Shown here: piece after piece, positions 7,589 through 12,331 of the stretch
Layout of the letters: every line of letters starts with the position of its first letter
How positions within the stretch are numbered: the stretch's first letter is position 1
DNA from: Eubacterium sp. CAG:786
GTDB lineage: Bacteria > Bacillota > Clostridia > Oscillospirales > Ruminococcaceae
Direction: 5' to 3'
Length of the DNA stretch: 12,331 nucleotides
Assembly: GCA_000432175.1 (NCBI GenBank)
Contig: HF989495.1
Coordinates: 1-12,331, forward strand
Program-made: the position numbers and the translations under genes
The notes under the pieces: model-generated
Databases searched by the model: none
Told to the model about the DNA's origin: nothing
The model's input: the letters and a program-made list of their open reading frames with translations, nothing else

Positions 7589-7617
7589 TTGCAATCTCAC
7601 CCAATGTATGATACAAT
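7589..7617 (+). promoter_or_regulatory. Sigma-70-type promoter within an inverted repeat
   Basis: TTGCAA (7589-7594) and TACAAT (7612-7617) are separated by exactly 17 bases. A 7-bp inverted repeat, ATCTCAC at 7594-7600 and GTGAGAT at 7623-7629, brackets the -10 box and could be an operator. Transcription would start near 7624 and head away from the excisionase gene. Confidence 0.65.
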
Positions 7618-7623
7618 AAAATG

Positions 7624-7701
7624 TGAGATGAAGCACTTGTAACTGGGCTGCTCTCTTATGCCGTCCGTGGTATTGCCGTACCGCGGGCGGCTTTCTTTTT
7701 T
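7624..7701 (+). ncRNA. Candidate ~80-nt small RNA or terminated leader
   Basis: The interval from the predicted start to the end of the T-run has a promoter on one side and a strong intrinsic terminator on the other, with no convincing start codon and ribosome binding site between them. It could be an autonomous small RNA, for example antisense to an excisionase leader transcribed from further right. It could equally be an attenuated leader of the downstream + strand genes. No known family is recognised. Confidence 0.4.
7660..7701 (+). terminator. Strong rho-independent terminator or attenuator
   Basis: Arms 7660-7672 and 7679-7691 form a 13-bp stem with two G-U pairs and a 6-base loop, followed by TTTCTTTTTT. 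It lies before the two + strand genes, so readthrough would be needed to express them from the promoter at 7589. Confidence 0.8.
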
Positions 7702-7788
7702 GGCGGCGGAATTTACGGCATTCAATTCACTAATGAAGATGTCGGAGGATACTCTTGTTACCATGCTTTACAGGCAATTCTGTCGCCG

Positions 7789-8196
7789 TTGTCAGGCATT
7801 TTCTGCTATGACAGAATATACAATGAACTTGAGGAAACGGCAAAACTAAAAAAATACGGCGTAAAAGAATACGACACAAATTATAATCTGCCGGACATTT
7901 CCGAGCATAACAGCGTTTGCGAATACAGTGCATGGAAAACTTATATGTCACTCATCGAACGAATACTTAATACTGATTCACACGACAAGGCTCTTACCGA
8001 AAGTTTTGAAGCGGAAGTCGTTGATTATATAACAAATGAAATCAAATCCAACCGTGAAAAGCTCACGCATAATCAAAACAGTCCTGAAAATATGCCAGCA
8101 AAGGTATTGGTAAAGGAGGGAAATCCACTGGCTGAAATGATGATCGCGTATTACAAGCAGCTTCTGCGTGATTGGTTTGATATATATGACGAATAG
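7789..8196 (+). CDS. Hypothetical protein upstream of integrase, probably 5' truncated
   Basis: I do not recognise this protein. From the TTG at 7789 it is 135 residues long and ends 11 bp before the integrase start. It is acidic and helical, with a Tyr/Glu-rich N-terminal part (YNELEETAKLKKYG) and a C-terminal stretch NPLAEMMIAYYKQLLRDW. The same frame is open and protein-like further upstream (about 7702-7788: YGIQFTNEDVGGYSC, ALQAIL). No ATG or well-placed ribosome binding site exists there, so the real N-terminus may have been deleted. The product shares a transcript with the integrase remnant and probably belonged to the element, but no function can be given. Confidence 0.5.
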   Translation: MSGIFCYDRIYNELEETAKLKKYGVKEYDTNYNLPDISEHNSVCEYSAWKTYMSLIERILNTDSHDKALTESFEAEVVDYITNEIKSNREKLTHNQNSPENMPAKVLVKEGNPLAEMMIAYYKQLLRDWFDIYDE

Positions 8197-8207
8197 GAGG
8201 AATTAAT

Positions 8208-8537
8208 ATGGCAGATATCCACCCCAGAAGAAACAAGAAAGGAGAACTGATCAGTTTCGGAATCAGAGTGTACCATGGATACGACAGGTTCGGCAACCGT
8301 ATAAAACCAAGCTGCACTACTTTCAAGGCTAATCCAGAATGGTCTGAAAAGAAAAATCGAACCGAATGCGAAACATTCGCTAACAAGTTTGAAGAACAAT
8401 GCAAAATGGGCTTCAATCTCACTCATGGAATTACCTTTTCAGAGTATGCGGACTATGTTATCCGATTAAAGGAAAGCACCGGTGTAAAACACACGACCAT
8501 TCTTTCTTACCGCGGACTGCTTAAGCGCATTAATCAT
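8208..8537 (+). pseudogene. Tyrosine recombinase (integrase) N-terminal part
   Basis: An excellent ribosome binding site (AGGAGG at 8195-8200) precedes the ATG at 8208. About 110 residues match the N-terminus of Tn916/phage-type integrases. Residues 1-70 form the arm-DNA-binding domain (RRNKKGELISFGIRVYHGYD, NPEWSEKKNRTECETFANKF). Residues about 75-110 begin the core-binding domain (ITFSEYADYVIRLKE, TTILSYRGLLKRIN). Homology stops at 8537, where an inverted fragment of another integrase copy begins; translation continues as junk to a stop at 8694-8696. The catalytic domain is missing. The C-terminal part on the other strand at 5891-6609 lacks just the complementary N-terminal portion plus about 80 residues. 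Confidence 0.85.
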
Positions 8538-8609
8538 GTCGCCCATACGGGCGCACTGTTCGTCCTGTTTCTTTCTCAGCTCCCACAGCATATCCATAAC
8601 GTACTGCGG
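8537..8609 (-). repeat. 73-bp integrase scrap matching 6345-6417
   Basis: These 73 bases match 6345-6417 at 70 positions by eye, in the same window orientation, so the integrase sense is on the - strand. On that strand it encodes 24 in-frame residues from PQYVMDMLWELR to QCARMGD. The three differences are one silent change and the swap of Asn-Glu for Lys-Lys, so it comes from a second, related integrase allele. Confidence 0.9.
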
Positions 8610-8654
8610 GTGGGGTGTCAAGTTTTATTATACAACATCACTACTCGCCTGCAG

Positions 8655-9329
8655 CTATATCCCAGCTCTCACTGCCTTCTTCCCCGAAGCAGCTGAAATT
8701 ACCGCAGAAACTGCTGCCAGAATGACCGAACCCGCATAAAACACGCATCTTAAAATAATGCCCCAGTCCTCCAGCTTCATGATATTTATAATGCCAAACG
8801 CTGCGAGTGAAACCATCAAAATCTCAACCACTATATACAATGCCGAGGTGCACTTAGTTCCGTGCGCCATCGCAAACGGAAATATCGGGAACAGCACCGC
8901 AGCCTGCAGGAAACCAATACAAACCGGTATAGCAATAAGAGGTTCCAGCGGCAGTGAATTAACAAAAGAACCCACGATATTGAAAATCAGCGATATTCCA
9001 GTGAGTATTGCGAGAACCAGACCTGTTGCGACAAATTTAGCCATGACCATCGTATTCCCCGATACAGGAAATGTCCGCACGATACGGCTCCAGCCGCAGT
9101 TCACGTCAGAGTCAAGCGTGTTCAGCATGAATGATGAAAACAGGCAGATATTGATGTAATTCAGCGATCCGAAAAAGAATACCATAAAAACTGTTTCAGC
9201 CTCGCCTAACCCGACGCCTTCTTCCCTGATCAGGAATGTGAACGCGATATTGGGAAGTATCATAGTCAGCACCGACAGGAATATCTGCAGCCGTACGCTG
9301 TACAGATCCTTCAAAACAAGCCCTTTCAA
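8655..9329 (-). CDS. ABC-2-type transporter membrane subunit
   Basis: This 224-residue protein has about six hydrophobic segments and matches the pattern of small ABC-2 permeases in YtrA/YtrB-type operons. Starting with LKDLYSVRLQ, the opening short amphipathic helix and the first membrane span are typical of the family, and it ends in a basic tail (GKKAVRAGI). It starts at a TTG (9327-9329) that overlaps the stop of the preceding permease by 4 bp; GGGGG lies just upstream, so translation is coupled. It presumably pairs with the other permease and the ATPase in one transporter. The substrate is unknown; relatives are linked to cell-wall-antibiotic stress. Only 45 bp separate its stop codon from the mobile-element remnant, and no terminator is obvious there. 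Confidence 0.75.
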   Translation of the reverse strand: MKGLVLKDLYSVRLQIFLSVLTMILPNIAFTFLIREEGVGLGEAETVFMVFFFGSLNYINICLFSSFMLNTLDSDVNCGWSRIVRTFPVSGNTMVMAKFVATGLVLAILTGISLIFNIVGSFVNSLPLEPLIAIPVCIGFLQAAVLFPIFPFAMAHGTKCTSALYIVVEILMVSLAAFGIINIMKLEDWGIILRCVFYAGSVILAAVSAVISAASGKKAVRAGI

Positions 9330-10033
9330 CAGATATTCCCCCTTTCAATGCGCTTCTCCAGAATGAGATAGAACAGCCCGTACAGCAGAACCGCCGCTGC
9401 CAAAATATACAGCACCGTAGGGAATTCCACCAGGACACCGAGGTCAAATCCTGTCACATTGTTGTTCATAAACCCCGACATCGAAATCGCAACCACCACG
9501 CCTACTATAAGTCCCACGATCATGCCTGCCTTTTCAGCGCTCTTTAACTTGATAACCAGCGGCATTATCACCCACTCTATAAGACTGCACGCTATCCCGG
9601 CGATCGGCATGACACCGAGGAATTTCCAGTCCAGATAGTATTCGTCAATGATCATTTTAAAGAAACCTTCCCCTGCCACCCGTAATATCACGCACATCGC
9701 AAGCGAAAGCGCGATACCGTAAGCCATCAGTATCAGGTTCTTCAAAAGCTCAGCCGTCGCGAATTTCCCGGGAGTTACCGCGGCAAGGGTGTAATCTGCG
9801 AAACGCGTTTTAAGGGAGTTTTCAAGTTCGCGGTCAACGCCCTCAAGCGCAATGACTACCGACACTGCCGGCATTATCGTCAGCAGGCCGCCCAGTGGGG
9901 GCGCAATTTCCGGAAAAGATCTGCCAAGAATTATGATAAGAATCCCCACAACGGTCGCGGCTGCCGTGTATATCCCCGCGCCAAGAATAAAACCGCGCTG
10001 TCGCAGCAGCGATGAATACAGCATTCCTTTCAT
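9326..10033 (-). CDS. ABC-2-type transporter membrane subunit
   Basis: This 235-residue membrane protein has about six predicted spans, near residues 16-36, 47-63, 97-118, 136-160, 171-187 and 208-226. It begins MKGMLYSSLLRQRG, the usual cytoplasmic start of this permease class, and ends in a charged tail (EKRIERGN). The ATG overlaps the ATPase stop codon by 4 bp (ATGA), and GAGGTG is the ribosome binding site. It probably forms the membrane part of the transporter together with the 224-residue subunit, energised by the upstream ATPase. No substrate-specific motif is visible. Confidence 0.8.
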   Translation of the reverse strand: MKGMLYSSLLRQRGFILGAGIYTAAATVVGILIIILGRSFPEIAPPLGGLLTIMPAVSVVIALEGVDRELENSLKTRFADYTLAAVTPGKFATAELLKNLILMAYGIALSLAMCVILRVAGEGFFKMIIDEYYLDWKFLGVMPIAGIACSLIEWVIMPLVIKLKSAEKAGMIVGLIVGVVVAISMSGFMNNNVTGFDLGVLVEFPTVLYILAAAVLLYGLFYLILEKRIERGNIC

Positions 10034-10884
10034 TTCGCGGACACCTCGTCTTTCACATAATACACCATAAGTTCGTCTATAGATGGAATATCCTGCGCGA
10101 TATCAGGGTACTTCTCAAATGCGGAAGTCAGCACCTCGTGGGTGTACTTTCCGTTGCGCTTTCCTATTATATCAGCAGGGTCGATATCCGCAAGCTGCTC
10201 GTCCGTGCATTTCAGTATACGGTGCTTTTCCTTGAGTTCGTTGCGCTCCTCGCAGAATATCAGCCTGCCCTGATGAATAAAGCCTATGTAGTCCGCAATG
10301 TGCTCAAGGTCGCTGGTTATGTGCGTGGAGATAAGTATGGAGTGCGTTTCGTCCTGCATGAATTCCAGCAGCATATCGAGAATTTCGCTGCGGACCACCG
10401 GGTCAAGCCCACCGGTAGGTTCGTCAAGCACAAGCAGCTGCGGGTCGTGGGAAAGCGCCGCTGCAAGGCTTATGCGCATCTGCATTCCGCGGGAAAAACT
10501 GCCGAGTTTTTTGTTGTCGGGAAGCCCGAAACTGGATAAGTAGTCTGTAAATTTAGCGCTGTCCCAGTTCGGGAAAATTCCGCAAAGCACCTTATCAAGC
10601 TGCTTTGCATTAAGCTCTCTCGGGAACGGGAGTTCGTCGAAAACAACGCCTATCCTGCTCTTTACCGCTGGAGAAAGCTTTGTGGAACTCTCCCCGAGAA
10701 CAGTTAGCGTGCCTTTCTCCGGACGGATAAGTCCCAGTATCGCCTTTATCAGCGTGGATTTTCCCGCCCCGTTTTCGCCTATAAGTCCCATGACAGAACC
10801 GCACGGCACGCTGACGCTTATATCTTCCAGCGCGAATGACGGATATCTGCAGGTCATGCCTTTGATCTCAATGCTGTTTTCCAT
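10030..10884 (-). CDS. ABC transporter ATP-binding protein (YtrB-like)
   Basis: This 284-residue ATPase powers the two downstream membrane subunits. It carries Walker A GENGAGKST (36-44), the signature FSRGMQMR (130-137), Walker B LLVLDEP (150-156), the D-loop GGLD (158-161) and the switch His188 in ISTHI. The usual Q-loop glutamine region reads VVFDE (80-84), with Asp/Glu in place of Gln, as in many YtrB-like proteins. Residues about 220-284 form a small C-terminal regulatory-type domain. The start at 10884 is supported by GGAGGA 6 bases upstream. It lies 68 bp downstream of the GntR regulator gene on the same strand. Confidence 0.92.
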   Translation of the reverse strand: MENSIEIKGMTCRYPSFALEDISVSVPCGSVMGLIGENGAGKSTLIKAILGLIRPEKGTLTVLGESSTKLSPAVKSRIGVVFDELPFPRELNAKQLDKVLCGIFPNWDSAKFTDYLSSFGLPDNKKLGSFSRGMQMRISLAAALSHDPQLLVLDEPTGGLDPVVRSEILDMLLEFMQDETHSILISTHITSDLEHIADYIGFIHQGRLIFCEERNELKEKHRILKCTDEQLADIDPADIIGKRNGKYTHEVLTSAFEKYPDIAQDIPSIDELMVYYVKDEVSAK

Positions 10885-10952
10885 ACCAATTCCTCCATAT
10901 TATATATACAAAGTTCCAGGCAAAGGGTATACTCCCCTGCTCTGTACCGGGG

Positions 10953-11321
10953 TCATTCCATGAATAGCCGCAGTATCTCTGAAAGTTCATCATACCCTAT
11001 ACCACAGCGCTTTGCGGTTTCCGCTGCCTTTGAAAGGTACTGCTCCACCTCCCGGAGCGTCTGCTCCCGCAGCATTTCAGGGTCCCGCGCGGAAACAAAG
11101 CTGCCGCGCCCCGTGTAGCTTTCAATGAGCTTTTCCTGCTCAAGTATTTCGTACGCCCGCTTCGTCGTTATAACGCTCACGCGTAGGTCCTGCGCCAGCG
11201 CACGCATCGACGGGAGAGGCTCCCCTTCTTTCAGTTCGCCGGAAAGTATCATCGCTTTTATCTGCGAGGCTATCTGGTCGTAGATAGGCATACCGGCAGA
11301 GTTTGTTATTATTATGTTCAT
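10953..11321 (-). CDS. GntR-family regulator, YtrA subfamily
   Basis: This 122-residue transcription regulator has an N-terminal winged helix (about residues 8-76: PIYDQIASQIKAMILSGEL, LPSMRALAQDL, TTKRAYEILEQEKLI, TGRGSFV) and a short helical tail (about 80-122) for dimerisation. The short tail, lacking a ligand-binding domain, is the mark of the YtrA subfamily. These proteins usually repress their own operon with the ABC genes and are relieved by cell-envelope stress. The ATG at 11321 has GGAG 5 bases upstream. The promoter and palindrome upstream fit autoregulation. Confidence 0.9.
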   Translation of the reverse strand: MNIIITNSAGMPIYDQIASQIKAMILSGELKEGEPLPSMRALAQDLRVSVITTKRAYEILEQEKLIESYTGRGSFVSARDPEMLREQTLREVEQYLSKAAETAKRCGIGYDELSEILRLFME

Positions 11322-11351
11322 TTGTACTCCTTGTGAATATTGTGCATATCC

Positions 11352-11368
11352 GATATATACAATATATC
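11352..11368. promoter_or_regulatory. Candidate GntR operator
   Basis: A perfect palindrome with 7-bp arms (GATATAT and ATATATC) and a 3-base centre covers the -10 box of the GntR-ABC promoter. A dimer bound here would block RNA polymerase. The ten-base half TTGTATATAT recurs upstream of the ATPase gene (10902-10911). The sequence is AT-rich, so chance cannot be excluded. Confidence 0.6.
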
Positions 11369-11389
11369 ACATTGTGCTGCTCTTGTCAA
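11361..11389 (-). promoter_or_regulatory. Promoter of the GntR-ABC operon
   Basis: Read on the - strand, a consensus TTGACA (11384-11389) and TATATT (11361-11366) are exactly 17 bases apart. This predicts a strong housekeeping promoter with a leader of roughly 30 nt before the regulator gene, one that would need repression to stay silent. Confidence 0.85.
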
Positions 11390-11403
11390 GTACTTTTTTT
11401 AAA

Positions 11404-11432
11404 TTCACATAAAAATTTTTTCTGCATAAAAT
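11404..11432 (+). promoter_or_regulatory. Promoter of asnB
   Basis: TTCACA (11404-11409) and TAAAAT (11427-11432) are 17 bases apart. A leader of about 25 nt leads to AGGAG (11451-11455), 8 bases before the asnB ATG. It lies back to back with the GntR-ABC promoter; the two -35 boxes are 14 bp apart, so binding at one could affect the other. Confidence 0.65.
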
Positions 11433-11463
11433 ATAGGAGTAATTACCGAAAGGAGAAACTGAC

Positions 11464-12331
11464 ATGTGTGGTATTGCAGGACAGATAGGTTATGAGAGAA
11501 ACATGCGGCAGATGAGCGCGGTCATGGCGCAGATGAGCGCTGCTATCGCCCCACGCGGACCCGACGCGTCGGGAATATACGTAGACGACAACGCCTATCT
11601 CGTGCACCGTCGGCTTGCAGTCATCGACCCTGACAACGGCTCTCAGCCAATGAGCAGCCGCGGATTTACGCTGGTTTACAACGGGGAGCTTTACAACACC
11701 CAGGAGCTCCGGCGCGGGCTGGAGCAGCGCGGAGTAAGCTTTGAAGGACACTCTGACACGGAGGTTGTGCTTCACTCTTACATCGAATACGGCGAGAAAT
11801 GCCTGGAAATGTTCAACGGGATATTCGCATTCGCAATATGGGACAGCCGCAGTAAATCGCTGTTCATGGCACGGGACAGAATCGGCGTCAAGCCGCTTTT
11901 CTACAGCCGTTCCCGGGATGGAATAGTTTTTGCGAGCGAGATAAAGGCACTGCTGAAAAATCCCGAAGTTAGACCGGTCATCGACCAAAACGGCGCTGCA
12001 GAAGTCATGCTGATAGGCCCCGCAAAGCCGGTCGGCAGCGGAGTTTTCAGGAACATAAGCGAGATACCCCCGGCGCATTATGCAACTCTGACAAACGGCA
12101 GCTTCACCGTTTCGCGGTACTGGAAAGTTCACGCGGCGCCGCACACAGAAACCTTCGAGGAAACCTCGGAACATATACGCGAGCTTCTCACCGACGCGAT
12201 AAAGCGCCAGCTGGTGAGCGACGTTCCGCTGTGCTGCTTCCTGTCGGGAGGACTTGACAGCAGCGTTATTTCAGCCGTTGCCGCAAGAGAATTCTCGCAG
12301 CAGGGACGGCAGCTTTCCACATGGTCGATAG
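11464..12331 (+). CDS. asnB: Asparagine synthetase, glutamine-hydrolysing (3' truncated by window)
   Basis: This enzyme makes asparagine from aspartate, ATP and glutamine in the cytoplasm. The visible 289 codons cover the N-terminal glutaminase domain and the start of the synthetase domain. The start MCGIAGQIG places the nucleophile Cys2 for Ntn-type glutaminase activity. Other family motifs are PRGPDASG, HRRLAVID, YNGELYN, GHSDTE and ARDRIGVKPLFY. The ATP-pyrophosphatase loop SGGLDSS is at residues 261-267. All visible catalytic motifs are intact and there is no frame break. The family is about 600 residues long, so roughly half lies beyond the window. A related AsnB-type amidotransferase modifying cell-wall peptides or a natural product is possible, and the missing C-terminus could decide this. 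Confidence 0.9.
   Translation, partial: MCGIAGQIGYERNMRQMSAVMAQMSAAIAPRGPDASGIYVDDNAYLVHRRLAVIDPDNGSQPMSSRGFTLVYNGELYNTQELRRGLEQRGVSFEGHSDTEVVLHSYIEYGEKCLEMFNGIFAFAIWDSRSKSLFMARDRIGVKPLFYSRSRDGIVFASEIKALLKNPEVRPVIDQNGAAEVMLIGPAKPVGSGVFRNISEIPPAHYATLTNGSFTVSRYWKVHAAPHTETFEETSEHIRELLTDAIKRQLVSDVPLCCFLSGGLDSSVISAVAAREFSQQGRQLSTWSI

Larger units (their letters stand above)
5891..8609. mobile_element. Degenerate integrative element(s)
   Basis: This span contains integrase C-terminal and N-terminal parts on opposite strands, a DUF3987 fragment, an excisionase-like gene, a divergent control region and an inverted integrase scrap. This gene set is typical of small integrative or mobilisable elements of gut Firmicutes. 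No relaxase or complete integrase remains, so it cannot move on its own. Flanking attachment-site repeats were not found by eye. At least two related integrase alleles contribute sequence. Confidence 0.7.

Noticed and set aside
8537..8609. Diversity-generating retroelement template/variable repeat pair with 6345-6417
   Set aside because: There are only three differences, not concentrated at template adenines, and no reverse transcriptase is in the window.
8610..8650. TGTCAAG... segment possibly an insertion-sequence end
   Set aside because: It looks like an IS terminus, but no matching inverted partner or target duplication was found in the window.
11443..12174. Long - strand open frame (243 codons) opposite asnB
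   Set aside because: It is a shadow of a clearly conserved asparagine synthetase. Its protein is Arg/Cys-rich, without recognisable domains or a ribosome binding site.

Overview
The window looks like chromosomal DNA from a plant-fibre-degrading gut or rumen Clostridia member, most like a Ruminococcus-type organism. This rests on the xylan/glucan hydrolase cluster, strong GGAGG ribosome binding sites, intermediate GC content and Firmicutes-type mobile-element genes. The genus is inferred from gene content only.

Region 1 (1-4776, all +) is a polysaccharide-degradation cluster. It holds the 3' part of a GH43-CBM6 hemicellulase, a GH5 endoglucanase-like lipoprotein starting 31 bp downstream, a hairpin, and a leaderless DUF5060/DUF5605-type glycoside hydrolase homologue. 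The first two probably act outside the cell or on its surface, and the third on material inside the cell.

Region 2 (about 4780-8609) is a genomic scrapyard. It contains an IS5-type transposase stub, a Fic toxin gene broken by a frameshift and with a mutated catalytic motif, and behind it an intact small antitoxin carrying the Fic-inhibition motif. Next come the remains of one or two related integrative elements: an integrase C-terminal part carrying a diverged 113-bp tandem duplication, the C-terminal part of a DUF3987 protein, an excisionase-like gene, a compact promoter-plus-terminator unit that could make a small RNA of about 80 nt, an unrecognised small gene, and an integrase N-terminal part on the other strand. 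That last piece runs directly into a 73-bp inverted scrap of a second integrase copy. The pieces suggest that two related elements accumulated here and collapsed by recombination.

Region 3 (8655-11389, -) is an intact YtrA/YtrB-like operon: a GntR-family repressor, an ABC ATPase and two ABC-2-type membrane subunits. The last three genes overlap by 4 bp each. A near-consensus promoter with a perfect 17-bp palindrome over its -10 box precedes the repressor gene, suggesting autoregulation.

Region 4 (11404-12331, +) is a divergently transcribed, 3'-incomplete glutamine-hydrolysing asparagine synthetase with its own promoter.
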